From DAIMZI01 sp036734025 (GTDB taxonomy: Bacteria; Pseudomonadota; Alphaproteobacteria; Rhizobiales; Rhodomicrobiaceae), in assembly GCA_036734025.1 (NCBI GenBank), contig DAIMZI010000001.1, positions 124,001-188,000 on the forward strand: DNA of 64,000 nt, in the 5' to 3' direction. The translations under genes were made by a program, and so were the position numbers. Each line of letters starts with the position of its first letter. Positions within the stretch are counted from its first letter, which is position 1. The notes under the pieces were generated by a model, which saw only the letters and a list, made by a program, of their open reading frames with translations, did no database searches and was not told the origin of the DNA. Positions 36,599 to 48,765 of the stretch are shown one piece after another.

Positions 36599-37434
36599 TG
36601 CGCCGCCCGCATGTCGCTGTCCACCGGGCTGGTGCGGCCCAGAAGGGCCATGGTCGCCGCGCTGACATCGGCGTGGCGCATCAGGCTCTCGCCGACCAGG
36701 AAGGCACGCGCGCCGCATGCCGCCAGACGCTGCAGATCGGCATGTTCGCTGATGCCGCTTTCGCTGAGCGCAATGCGCTCGGGCGGTACACGCGGGATGA
36801 GGCGTTCGCTGACGTCGAGGCTCGTGTGAAAGTTGCGCAGGTCGCGGTTGTTGATGCCGATAAGGCGGCCGGGCAGGGCGAGCGCACGCTCAAGCTCGGC
36901 CTCGTCATGCACTTCAATGAGTACGTCCAGCGCCCATTCATTCGCCGTCTGGGCCAGTTCGCGGGCAAGCACATCGTCGATCGCTGCGAGGATCAGCAGG
37001 ATACAGTCGGCCCCCATGGCGCGCGCCTCGATCACCTGATACGGGTCGATCATGAAATCCTTGCGCAGGACCGGCAGGGCGCAAGCCGCGCGGGCGCGGC
37101 GCAGATGGTCCGCCGCGCCTTGAAAAGAGGGGCCGTCGGTGAGCACCGAAAGACAGGCGGCGCCGCCGCGATCATAGGCGCGGGCAAGCGCGGGCGGATC
37201 GAAATCGGCGCGGATCAGCCCCTTTGACGGGCTGGCCTTCTTGATCTCGGCGATCAGCGCATACGAGCCGTCGGCGATCTTCTTCTCAAGCGCGCGGGCG
37301 AACGGGCGCACACTCGGCGCGGCGCGCGCATCCGCCTCGATGGCGTTTGAGGGGATGTCGATCCGCGCCGCCGCCACCTCTTCGCGCTTGTAGGCGATGA
37401 TCGTGCGCAGGACATCGGAGATGATCTCAGGCAT
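36595..37434 (-). CDS. trpC: Indole-3-glycerol phosphate synthase
   Basis: Ring-closing step of tryptophan synthesis on a TIM barrel. 279 residues. Signature IAEIKKASPSKGLIRADFDP near residue 62 with the catalytic Lys, LRKDFMIDPYQV, and the phosphate-binding IGINNRDLRNFHTSLD and ESGISEHADL. Overlaps the trpD stop by 8 bp and ends in a 4 bp overlap with moaC. The enzyme stands alone here, not fused to trpF. Confidence 0.96.
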   Translation of the reverse strand: MPEIISDVLRTIIAYKREEVAAARIDIPSNAIEADARAAPSVRPFARALEKKIADGSYALIAEIKKASPSKGLIRADFDPPALARAYDRGGAACLSVLTDGPSFQGAADHLRRARAACALPVLRKDFMIDPYQVIEARAMGADCILLILAAIDDVLARELAQTANEWALDVLIEVHDEAELERALALPGRLIGINNRDLRNFHTSLDVSERLIPRVPPERIALSESGISEHADLQRLAACGARAFLVGESLMRHADVSAATMALLGRTSPVDSDMRAAQ

Positions 37435-38452
37435 CGGCCTTGACCCCGCAAAGCTCTGTGAGACGGGCCAGCGCGGCGGCCGCCTTTCCTTCGTCGATTG
37501 ACTGGGCCGCGGCGCGCGCGCCTGCCCTCAGATCGGGTGCCTGCCCGGCGACGACCAGAGCCGCGGCGGCATTCAGCACCACGATATCGCGGAACGCGCC
37601 CGGCTCGCCCGACAGCACCGCGCGGATCGCAGCGGCGTTTTCCTCAGGCGTGCCGCCGGTCAGGTCCGCCAGACTGGCGTGCGCAACACCGGCATCCTCG
37701 GGCGAGACTTCAAAGGCGCGCATGCCGTTCGGGCCAACTTCGACGACCTGGTTGGCGCCTGTCGTGCTGAGTTCGTCCAGCCCATCGGCGCCATGCACCA
37801 CCCAGGCGCGCTCGACACCCAGATTGGCGAGCACCTGCGCGACGGGCGCGATCATTTCGGCGCTGTAGACCCCGAGCAGCAGCCGTTTGACATCTGCCGG
37901 ATTGCACAGCGGGCCGAGGACGTTGAAGATCGTGCGCACGCCGAGTGCCTTGCGCGCCGGCACGACATGGCGCATGGCGGCGTGATGGGCTGGGGCAAAC
38001 AGGAAGGCGATCCCGGCCTCGCTCAGCGCGCGCTCGACGGCGCCGGCGTCTGCATCCATGGCGATGCCAAGCTGTTCGAGCACGTCGGCGGCTCCCGAGC
38101 GGGAGGACACCGAGCGGTTGCCGTGCTTGGCCACAGGCACGCCGGAACCTGCGACCACCAGCGCGGTGCATGTCGAGATATTATAAGTGCCCTTGGCGTC
38201 GCCGCCGGTTCCGACAACGTCGATGGCGCCTTCGGGGGCTTTCACACGGCGCATCTTGTCGCGCATCGCAGTGGCCGCGCCGGTGATTTCATCAGGGCTT
38301 TCCCCGCGCACCCGCAGCGCCATGAGGAAGCCGGCGATCTGCGCCTCACTGACCACGCCCGACATTATCAGCCCGAAGGCTTCGCCGGCCTCGCCGACAG
38401 ACAGCGACCGGCCCGTGGCAACCATATCCATGTAGGGTTGAAAATCGCTCAT
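37427..38452 (-). CDS. trpD: Anthranilate phosphoribosyltransferase
   Basis: Joins anthranilate and PRPP. 341 residues from ATG at 38450-38452; earlier in-frame starts are outside the conserved region. The PRPP site is DVVGTGGDAKGTYNIST; KHGNRSVSSRSGAADVLEQLG and the Arg-rich PARKALGVRTIFNVLGPL follow. Separate from trpG, from which it is 91 bp away. Confidence 0.96.
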   Translation of the reverse strand: MSDFQPYMDMVATGRSLSVGEAGEAFGLIMSGVVSEAQIAGFLMALRVRGESPDEITGAATAMRDKMRRVKAPEGAIDVVGTGGDAKGTYNISTCTALVVAGSGVPVAKHGNRSVSSRSGAADVLEQLGIAMDADAGAVERALSEAGIAFLFAPAHHAAMRHVVPARKALGVRTIFNVLGPLCNPADVKRLLLGVYSAEMIAPVAQVLANLGVERAWVVHGADGLDELSTTGANQVVEVGPNGMRAFEVSPEDAGVAHASLADLTGGTPEENAAAIRAVLSGEPGAFRDIVVLNAAAALVVAGQAPDLRAGARAAAQSIDEGKAAAALARLTELCGVKADA

Positions 38453-38543
38453 GACATATCGCTCCTCAGGCGTGCTCTTGACTGCCGGGCGGTCCGGTGC
38501 CACGGCGCGCGTCGGAGCAACGTCGCATCTGGCGCGCCCGCCA

Positions 38544-39185
38544 TCATGCCGCGGGCTGGGCCGAGTTGCTGCGCCGCCCCGGCAGGACCAGATCGTTCTT
38601 GATCGGACGCCATTTGATCTTGGCGAGGGTCAGAAAATTGGCAAGCAGCGCATGGCCATAGGCCGAGGCAATGCTCTCGGGATGGAACTGGACGCCGTAA
38701 AGCGGATATTCTGTGTGCTCCAGCGCCATGATGAGGCCATCGCGCGTCGTTGCCGTGATCCTGAGACTTTGCGGCAGGGTGGTGCTGTCCACGATCAGCG
38801 AATGATAACGGGTCGCCATATATTCTTCCGGCAGTCCGGCGAACAGGCCCTCGCCATCATTGTATATGGTGGACAGCTTGCCGTGCATGAGCCGTGGTGC
38901 GCGTATGACATCGCCGCCGAATGCCTGGCCAAGCGCCTGAAGCCCGAGACACACGCCCAGAAGCGGCACCCTGGCCTTGGCGGCGTGGATCAGCTCCAGG
39001 CAGATGCCGGCTCTGTCGGGATCGCACGGGCCGGGCGAGATGACGATTGCGGCCGGACGCTCGGCCAGCACGGCCGCCGCGCTGATCTTGTCGTTGCGGT
39101 AGACCCGGCACTTGACGCCCAGATCGGCGAAATAATGCACGAGGTTGTAAGTGAAGCTGTCATAATTGTCGATAAGCGTGATCAT
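38544..39185 (-). CDS. trpG: Anthranilate synthase glutamine amidotransferase subunit
   Basis: Class I amidotransferase that delivers ammonia to TrpE. 213 residues from ATG at 39183-39185; starts ITLIDNYDSFTYNLVHYF. Triad: Cys in LLGVCLGLQALG, His and Glu in GVQFHPESIAS. Similar to PabA, so it may also serve p-aminobenzoate synthesis. Separated from trpE by the SixA-like gene, 56 bp from its stop. Confidence 0.94.
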   Translation of the reverse strand: MITLIDNYDSFTYNLVHYFADLGVKCRVYRNDKISAAAVLAERPAAIVISPGPCDPDRAGICLELIHAAKARVPLLGVCLGLQALGQAFGGDVIRAPRLMHGKLSTIYNDGEGLFAGLPEEYMATRYHSLIVDSTTLPQSLRITATTRDGLIMALEHTEYPLYGVQFHPESIASAYGHALLANFLTLAKIKWRPIKNDLVLPGRRSNSAQPAA

Positions 39186-39241
39186 GAGCGCAACTATATC
39201 CCTCCATCCGCGCGAAGCAAAGAAAACCGCCCGCAATTCCC

Positions 39242-39778
39242 TCACGCATCCGCGCGGCTCGGCACCGGCAGGCTGCGCGGCGTGAGAAACAGGCGCAAGG
39301 TGCCTTCACCGACAACGAGGTCGCGCCACTGGCCGGCATCGAGGTCGATGAGCGCAAGCGCTGCGGTCGGAAACTTGCGGCAGATCGCGTTGACGGCTGC
39401 GCGCTCGCCGGAATGAAACAGATCGAGCGCCAAACCATGCAGGCCGGGATTATGGCCGATGATCATGACGTGGCGGCGATCATCCTCCTGTTCGCGCAGT
39501 ATATCCAGCAATGTCAGCGTGCTCGCCAGATAAAGCCGCTCGTCCTCAACTACAACAGGCTGCGCGTGCATCTCCTGCATGGCCAGAGCCAGCGTCTGGC
39601 GGGCGCGTGCGGCGGGCGAGCAGATGATCTTGTCGGGCACCAGTTCGTGATCGCGCATGTAGGCCCCCATGAGGGGTGCGGCGTCGCGTCCGCGCCGAGC
39701 GAGCGGCCGGTCGAAGTCATCTGCGCCTCGCTGGCTCCAGTCCGACTTGGCATGGCGGAACAACGACACTGTGAGCAT
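39242..39778 (-). CDS. SixA-like phosphohistidine phosphatase / histidine phosphatase
   Basis: 178 residues from ATG at 39776-39778; the extended frame upstream has unlikely composition. The histidine phosphatase motif is LFRHAKSDW with His9, RxR follows in ICSPAARARQTL, and the second His109 is in IIGHNPGLHGLA. The short RHA form, in place of RHG, is typical of SixA-type proteins. Substrate unknown. It interrupts the trpE-trpG pair; there is no known biosynthetic link to tryptophan. Confidence 0.88.
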   Translation of the reverse strand: MLTVSLFRHAKSDWSQRGADDFDRPLARRGRDAAPLMGAYMRDHELVPDKIICSPAARARQTLALAMQEMHAQPVVVEDERLYLASTLTLLDILREQEDDRRHVMIIGHNPGLHGLALDLFHSGERAAVNAICRKFPTAALALIDLDAGQWRDLVVGEGTLRLFLTPRSLPVPSRADA

Positions 39779-39903
39779 GCGCCAATTCCAAAACAACAAT
39801 GGGACGGGGCATCTGGTGCAAACCTTGCAGCTAGGGGCCCGGCACAAGACTTGGTGGCCCGGAACCGGGCGGGGGTCAAGCAATCATTGATGCGAGACGG
39901 TGT

Positions 39904-41421
<1,518 letters not shown>

Positions 41422-41487
41422 CTGAGTGCTCGGTGGATGGGATGGGGTTTGGCGCGCGGATGGCCTCTGGCATCAAGGCTCGGAAGG

Positions 41488-43362
41488 TTACTGGCCGAAC
41501 ATGCGGGTCTGCCAATCCGGACTGATGCTCAAATCGAACTGCTGTCGCAAGCCCGACAGATATTGTGTGGCGATATCGGTGTCGAGCTGTCTGGCAAGCG
41601 AGGTGCGCAGGGCTTCCACCTCGTCCTGGGGCAGAGCATCGGGCACATTGATCTGATCGACCTTGAAGACGATGCGCGCAGCGCCCTCGCCGGACACCGT
41701 CCCGATGCCATCCTTCGGCAGCACGAAGGCCTGGCCGATGGCGCTGCTTCCCGGCGCCTGCGTTGCGTTGCGTTTCAGCGGCTCGGTGGTCACCAAGCTG
41801 GCGCCGGCCTCGGCGGCCAGTTCGCTCATCGGCGTGCCGTTGCGCGCTTTTTCCGCCAGCGCATCGGCGGCGGCACGGACCTGCTTGCGTAATTCGGCAT
41901 CGCGCCACGCGGCCTCGACCTCGTCGCGAACCTGATCGAAGGCTTTTGTCTGCGGCGGCATCACCTCAAGCAGATCGTACCAGATGTAACCCGTCCCGCC
42001 CAGGTCGATCGGATCCAGCTCCGCACCTTCTTCGGCCTCGAAAATGGCGCCACGGACCGCTGGCGTGATCAGTTCGGCATCGACCGGCTCGCCTTCGGGC
42101 GCAAGGCCCGAGCGGTCAAGGGTCACGGTCGCATAATTGAGCTCGAAGGTCTCGGCTATCTCGGGCAGCAGGCTGCCGGCTGCGCGTTCATCCTCGATGC
42201 GGTCATGCAGACCCAGCACGCGCTCGGCGACGGCGCGCTCGGCAAGTTCCCTGGCGATTTCCTCGCGGACGTCTTCGAACGTTCGCTCGGTTGCCGGCGT
42301 GAAGTCGCTGGCGCGCACGATGACGGTGGCGAAGGTGCCTTCGACAGGCGGTGAAAAGGTCCCTTCATCGAGCGCGAACGCGGCTTCGGCGATTGCCGGA
42401 TCGGCCAGATCATCTCGCGTCATCTCGCCAAGCCTGACGTCGGCCTCGCTCATGCCCTGTTCAGCGGCGACCGCCATGAAATCGGCCCCTTCGCGCAGCC
42501 GGTCATGCGCCGCGGACGCGCTCACAACATCGGGGAAGATGATCTGCTCGATGACGCGCTTTTCGGGAGTACGGTACTGCTGTATGCGGTTGTCATAATC
42601 GGCGCGCACCTGTTCCGGGGAGATGTCTGCCTGGCCGGCAAGATCGGGCGGGCTCACACGGATGAGCCCCACGCGGCGATATTCTGATGTGATGAAACGG
42701 TCGGGGTTGGCTTCATGGAAGGCGCGCAATTCGGCTTCCCCCGGAGCCTCGATATCGCTAGCCGCAGGCGCAGCCACGGTGAAATAGGAAAGCACCCGCG
42801 TTTCGTTCTGATGCAGGTTCGCAGCCTCGATCAGCGTGTCGGGTACCAGCGCCGTCTGGGTCAGCGTGTCGGCGATCTGGCTGCGGATCAGATCGGCGCG
42901 CTCCTGGGCTATGAAGGTTTCCTCGGTCAGATTGTTGGCGCGCAGGATTTGCTGAAACGCCGTCCTGTCGAAGCGACCGGTCAGGCCCTGGAACGCCGGG
43001 TTCTCGACCACCGAGCGCGCGACAACCTCGTCGGTGATGCCAAGCCCGAGACGATCGGCATGCGTGTCGATGGCAGCGGCGTTGATAAGCTGGTCGAGAA
43101 CGCTTTCGGGCACGCGGAACTGTCTGGCCTCCTCAGACGTGATCTGCCGGCCGAAGCGCGCGCTCAGCGACGTGATCTGGGTCTGGTAGGCGTCACGGAA
43201 CTGTTCGGAGGTGATTTGCTGTTCGCCCACCGTGGCCAGCGCCTGCTCGCCGCCGCCCGTAAACGAGTCGGATATGCCCCACACGGCGAAACTGAGAATC
43301 AGCAACGCGATGAAGAGCTGGGCGATCCAGCTTTTTGTATTCTGTCTTAAGGTCTCGAGCAT
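41488..43362 (-). CDS. ppiD: Periplasmic chaperone/peptidyl-prolyl isomerase of the PpiD-SurA type
   Basis: 624 residues. One N-terminal membrane helix (about 12-34, WIAQLFIALLILSFAVWGI) anchors it in the inner membrane; the SurA-like N-terminal chaperone domain follows (ITSEQFRDAYQTQITSL...VLDQLINAAAIDTHADRLG), then a parvulin domain near 270-370 and a charged C-terminal region. Known role: folding of outer-membrane and secreted proteins as they leave Sec. Divergent from tpiA with a 401 bp spacer. First gene of the minus-strand trp series. Confidence 0.92.
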   Translation of the reverse strand: MLETLRQNTKSWIAQLFIALLILSFAVWGISDSFTGGGEQALATVGEQQITSEQFRDAYQTQITSLSARFGRQITSEEARQFRVPESVLDQLINAAAIDTHADRLGLGITDEVVARSVVENPAFQGLTGRFDRTAFQQILRANNLTEETFIAQERADLIRSQIADTLTQTALVPDTLIEAANLHQNETRVLSYFTVAAPAASDIEAPGEAELRAFHEANPDRFITSEYRRVGLIRVSPPDLAGQADISPEQVRADYDNRIQQYRTPEKRVIEQIIFPDVVSASAAHDRLREGADFMAVAAEQGMSEADVRLGEMTRDDLADPAIAEAAFALDEGTFSPPVEGTFATVIVRASDFTPATERTFEDVREEIARELAERAVAERVLGLHDRIEDERAAGSLLPEIAETFELNYATVTLDRSGLAPEGEPVDAELITPAVRGAIFEAEEGAELDPIDLGGTGYIWYDLLEVMPPQTKAFDQVRDEVEAAWRDAELRKQVRAAADALAEKARNGTPMSELAAEAGASLVTTEPLKRNATQAPGSSAIGQAFVLPKDGIGTVSGEGAARIVFKVDQINVPDALPQDEVEALRTSLARQLDTDIATQYLSGLRQQFDLSISPDWQTRMFGQ

Positions 43363-43763
43363 AACACTCTGTTTCGCCTAGATTTACCTGGCACGTTCCA
43401 TGAACGGCTGCGTGCTGCAACGAATGCGGGCGCATCATAAGAGCGGCGCGTGCGGGCCGCAAGCCATCATCGGCAACTTGGAACCACATGCATTCTTTTG
43501 TGACGTGGGCGGGAAGTTTCACATGTCAAGATTTTTACGCAACAGCACGCACGCAAACACGATAATGGCCTGGCTGGGGACTGGAGAAAATGCAGGTCTT
43601 GCGTGTATAAGCAAGTCATGGGCGTACCGGTGCGCGGGGGGCCTGCCTATTCCATGCTGCACTGGACAAACGGGCGTCGCTCGCCAAAAGTGCCGCCTGC
43701 AAATATTGATCAATACGAAGCGGCGAGGGCCACAAGAACGGGCCTGACGAGGCTCAGGGAGAT
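43363..43763. other. Divergent intergenic region ppiD-tpiA
   Basis: No protein is supported in these 401 bp. On the minus strand a perfect TTGACA occurs at 43524-43529 but the -10 at 17 bp spacing (ACGTCA) is weak. On the plus strand CTTGC-gtgtataa-GCAAG (43598-43615) is a small inverted repeat around TATAAG. The stretch probably carries both promoters. Confidence 0.4.
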
Positions 43764-44555
43764 ATGATGACGGGGATAAAGCCGCTTATCGCAGGCAACT
43801 GGAAGATGAACGGTCTGCGGTCTTCCACTGAGCAGATCGAGGCGTTGATGGCGGCCGTCGCGGACGGCGAGCTTGCTCGCGAGGTCGATCTGCTGATCTG
43901 CCCGCCGGCGACCCTGATCATGGCCTATGCGCATATCCTGAAGGAAACGCCGATCGCGGTCGGGGCGCAGGATTGTCATGCGCAGGCTTCCGGTGCGTTC
44001 ACTGGGGAGATCTCGGCGCAGATGCTGGCTGATGCCGGCGCGAGCGCTGTCATCCTTGGGCATTCCGAGCGTCGCAGTCAGCACGCCGAGCGCGATGCCG
44101 ATGTCCGCGCCAAGGCCGAGGCCGCCCACGATGCCGGGCTGCGCGCCATCATCTGTGTCGGCGAAACGGCTGGCGAACGCCGACTTGGACTGACGCTGGG
44201 TGTGCTGGCGCGGCAATTGAGCGGGTCGGTGCCGTCGCGCGCCAGCGCCGCCAACACGGTCATTGCCTATGAACCGGTATGGGCGATCGGCACGGGCCTT
44301 GTGCCGAGCGAGGAGCAGATCGGCGAAGCTCACGCGTTCATTCGTACACATGTGAAAAAAACGCTAGGCGAGAGCGGCGCTGAGGGGGTGCGTATCCTTT
44401 ACGGCGGGTCGGTAAATCCGGATAATGCGTTAGCAATCATGACGATTGATTCGGTGGATGGGGCGCTCGTCGGCGGCGCCAGTCTGAAGGCTGAGAGTTT
44501 AATATCAATAGGCAAGGCCGGCATCCGGCCCAGAATTGCGGACACCGTGTCATGA
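43764..44555 (+). CDS. tpiA: Triosephosphate isomerase
   Basis: Interconverts dihydroxyacetone phosphate and glyceraldehyde-3-phosphate. 263 residues. Catalytic residues are Lys14 (AGNWKMNG), His100 (ILGHSERR) and Glu170 (AYEPVWAIGTG); phosphate loops LYGGSVNPDN and VDGALVGGASL are present. Two tandem ATGs give the start at 43764 or 43767; a CAGGGA site precedes them. The stop overlaps the next gene by ATGA. Confidence 0.97.
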   Translation: MMTGIKPLIAGNWKMNGLRSSTEQIEALMAAVADGELAREVDLLICPPATLIMAYAHILKETPIAVGAQDCHAQASGAFTGEISAQMLADAGASAVILGHSERRSQHAERDADVRAKAEAAHDAGLRAIICVGETAGERRLGLTLGVLARQLSGSVPSRASAANTVIAYEPVWAIGTGLVPSEEQIGEAHAFIRTHVKKTLGESGAEGVRILYGGSVNPDNALAIMTIDSVDGALVGGASLKAESLISIGKAGIRPRIADTVS

Positions 44556-45001
44556 CAGCTCTGAAGGATGTAAGGACGGGCATTGCCGGCTTCGCGGTGC
44601 TGATTGCGGCGTTAGCCGTCGCAATTGGCGCGGCCGGGCCCGTCCGGGCACTGGAGGTGGAGGTGTGCAAGCGCTATTTTTCCGAGCATCAGGCGCTGGA
44701 GCGCATGGGCGTACGGGCCAATTTCGAAAAGGGTCCGCAATGGGCAGTGGCCAATCTGTCAGAGGCTGAACTTGCGCTCATCAAGCGCTATATCGAGGTC
44801 GGCGAAGCCCTGCGGTTCCGCTGTGCGCCAGAAGTCGTCGCCGCGGCCGCCGTTCCCGTTGAGACGCCGAAGCGATTGCAGCGGCTGCCTCCGGTTCCCG
44901 AAAAGCGCGGCAGTCTGCCGGTCGCGGCCGCCCCGCCGAGCGGGCTCGCGCCGCCCCTCCCGGAAGCCAAACTGCCCGAACGAAGCGCCGCTGGCGGCTA
45001 G
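44552..45001 (+). CDS. Small exported protein of unknown function after tpiA
   Basis: 149 residues. A hydrophobic signal-like segment (about 11-33, GFAVLIAALAVAIGAAGPVRAL) is followed by a compact domain (about 34-85) with two cysteines, Cys39 and Cys91 region (VCKRYF...FRCAPE), and a Pro/Ala-rich tail. No family recognised. The start overlaps the tpiA stop by 4 bp, so they are co-translated. Two cysteines in an exported domain suggest a disulfide, which is my inference. Confidence 0.75.
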   Translation: MTALKDVRTGIAGFAVLIAALAVAIGAAGPVRALEVEVCKRYFSEHQALERMGVRANFEKGPQWAVANLSEAELALIKRYIEVGEALRFRCAPEVVAAAAVPVETPKRLQRLPPVPEKRGSLPVAAAPPSGLAPPLPEAKLPERSAAGG

Positions 45002-45175
45002 GCTGCGCCTGGCGCGCGGCCATGTGCCAAACCGGTCTTGTGAAAACCGGGCCAAGGCCGTATGTATCAAAATATTGCGGCGTCTGGAGCAAATCTCGGA
45101 ATTATGGCCGCGTAGTCACTTTTGTTGAGCAGCGCGCTGCCTTATCAAGAACCACTTGTCGGAAATTGAGAGCTC

Positions 45176-45541
45176 ATGTCCACCTTAGTGCTTGTGATCC
45201 ACCTCATGCTTGCCATTGCCATGGTTATCGTTGTGCTATTGCAGCGCTCTGAAGGCGGCGCGCTGGGTATTGGCGGCGGTGGCGCCATGATGTCGGGGCG
45301 GGCATCGGGCAATTTCCTGACACGGCTGACGACCTACATCGCGGCGGCTTTCTTCATAACGAGCATCAGCCTGTCGATCCTGTCGGACCTGAATTCCAGC
45401 CGCGGCTCGATCGTCGATGGCGTGAGCACGCCGGCAACCCAACCTTCTTCCAGCCCATCGCTGCCAGCATTGCAGCCGCTCGTCCCGCCTTCGACCACGA
45501 CGCCAGCGCCCGAAGCGCCGCAGGTGCCGCGCTCTGAATAA
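45176..45541 (+). CDS. secG: Protein translocase subunit SecG
   Basis: 121 residues. First helix TLVLVIHLMLAIAMVIVVLLQ followed by the diagnostic SEGGALGIGGGGAMMSGR loop and second helix TTYIAAAFFITSISLSILS; then a Pro/Ser/Thr-rich tail of about 45 residues longer than in E. coli SecG but usual in alphaproteobacteria. Forms SecYEG in the inner membrane. Lies 175 bp after the small exported protein and 119 bp before pyrG. Confidence 0.93.
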   Translation: MSTLVLVIHLMLAIAMVIVVLLQRSEGGALGIGGGGAMMSGRASGNFLTRLTTYIAAAFFITSISLSILSDLNSSRGSIVDGVSTPATQPSSSPSLPALQPLVPPSTTTPAPEAPQVPRSE

Positions 45542-45660
45542 GATATTTGCGCGCCGCACAGCGGGCGGGTTGAGCCGGGTAGCGTGCTGATGCATCAGCG
45601 CGGTGGATAGGACGATTATCCCACTTCGCATGGCCGGCGTAGCGTGTATTCTGCACGCCC

Positions 45661-47289
<1,629 letters not shown>

Positions 47290-47326
47290 GGCCGTCGCCC
47301 AGAGCTGGGCCTAGTCCGCGTCCTCA

Positions 47327-47349
47327 TGGCCGGCCACCGGGCCTTTTTT
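47327..47349 (+). terminator. Intrinsic terminator of pyrG
   Basis: GCCGG-cca-CCGGGC stem with one bulged G, immediately followed by C and six T residues (47344-47349), 38 bp after the pyrG stop. Confidence 0.75.
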
Positions 47350-47558
47350 CCCCATCAATTTCACGGCACGCAAAAAGTCTGTCCCGCCACACTTCTGCTC
47401 GCGACTCAGTCGATCACACGACAGTCGCTGATGCCTGTCTTGAGCAGGCACAACGGGTTGTTGCTCCCGCCTGACCGTCCCAATCCGGGGCAAGACCGAA
47501 AAAATTCGCCAATAGCTCGAATTGTCCCATTCAGGTTAATCGAAACTGAGAGCGTCAT

Positions 47559-48623
47559 ATGCAAAGTGCCCATGTGCGCCCGATTGTGCGCCTTCTCCGT
47601 GTCTTCAGCTCAGGATGTGCCGTGTCCGTACCCGCACCAAGCCCTCGGATCTGTCTGACAGCGCGCCGCCTTTCATGCCTGGTGCTGTGTGCTCTGTCGG
47701 CGGCATCTCTTGCAGCATGCGCCGGACCTTCGCCCACCAGCCAGTCCTTTTCGCTGACATCGCCGCAGCAGGCCACCGGCGCAGCAACCTTTGCGCGCCT
47801 CTTTAAGCCTTCAGCGCGCACATCAGACGATGAAGCCCACAAGCTCAGTCCGCGGGTCGTCGAACCCGGTCAGCCAGTGCCCAAGGGCAGGGGAGTGCAC
47901 AAGATCGGCTCGCCCTATGTTGTTGCCGGCGAGACCTTCATCCCGCGCGAGGAGCCCGATTATGACCGGGTCGGCATGGCGTCCTGGTATGGCGATCTGT
48001 TTCATGGGCGCTACACGGCGAACGGCGAGATCTATGACATGGACGCGCTGAGCGCGGCGCATCCGACCCTGCCGCTGCCGTCTTATGTGCGCGTCACCCA
48101 TCAGGGCACCGGACGCAGCCTGATCCTGCGTATCAACGATCGCGGCCCGTTCAAGCGGGGCCGGATCATCGATCTGTCGCGCCGCGCCGCCAAGTTACTT
48201 GGCTTCAAGGAACGCGGGACGGCGCCGGTGCGCGTGACCTATCTGGGCCCGGCGCCACTCGACGGAGACGACAGCCGCGAGCAACAATTCCTGATGGCAC
48301 AGGCCTGGTATGCATCCGAAGCGCGCACGCAACTGGCCGTTCGCGAGGAAAGACCGTCGCGCCAGCGCGGACCGGACGATGAGCAACCGGTGGCGCACGC
48401 ATATCTGGTGCTTGCCGGGACATTCGCCCAGCGCCCCAATGCGGAGTGGGTCAAGGCGCGGCTGGACGCCGATCTGCCGGTGCGGATCGAGACCACCCAT
48501 GATGGCGGACGCGAACTCCACCGTGTCAGGCTGGGGCCGTTCGCCGAGCGCGCGCAAGCGGAACACGCGCTCGCGCGGGCGCGCCAGACCGGACTTGGCG
48601 GGGCTGAATTGAGGCGCCAATAG
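47559..48623 (+). CDS. rlpA: RlpA-family lytic transglycosylase lipoprotein with SPOR domain
   Basis: 354 residues as drawn from the ATG at 47559; a GTG at 47622 would give a more usual signal peptide, since the lipobox Cys54 (SLAACAG) is far from the first Met. The double-psi barrel domain (about 130-225) contains GMASWYGDLFHGRYTANGE, the family's catalytic region, and LILRINDRGPFKRGRIIDLS. A SPOR domain for septal peptidoglycan occupies about 280-350 (YLVLAGTFAQRPNAEW). Cell-division role inferred. Preceded by 269 bp containing the pyrG terminator. Confidence 0.9.
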   Translation: MQSAHVRPIVRLLRVFSSGCAVSVPAPSPRICLTARRLSCLVLCALSAASLAACAGPSPTSQSFSLTSPQQATGAATFARLFKPSARTSDDEAHKLSPRVVEPGQPVPKGRGVHKIGSPYVVAGETFIPREEPDYDRVGMASWYGDLFHGRYTANGEIYDMDALSAAHPTLPLPSYVRVTHQGTGRSLILRINDRGPFKRGRIIDLSRRAAKLLGFKERGTAPVRVTYLGPAPLDGDDSREQQFLMAQAWYASEARTQLAVREERPSRQRGPDDEQPVAHAYLVLAGTFAQRPNAEWVKARLDADLPVRIETTHDGGRELHRVRLGPFAERAQAEHALARARQTGLGGAELRRQ

Positions 48624-48765
48624 ACGGCTGCCGGCGACCGCGACACTGGTGGAGACGCGGGAAAGCCGGTTGATTTTTCATAACGCCATGTAGTTAATGT
48701 GCGGTATGTGCTTGAGGCATCAGCCTCTGGCCTGTCGCATCATGACGTAATCAGGATTGGCGCCC

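Noticed and set aside
41422..41487. Tryptophan leader peptide and attenuator before trpE
   Set aside because: The gap between ppiD and trpE is 66 bp with no run of Trp codons or terminator stem.
47311..47493. 60-codon minus-strand frame after pyrG
   Set aside because: Overlaps the pyrG terminator, has no ribosome site or known family, and ends in a chance-like tail.
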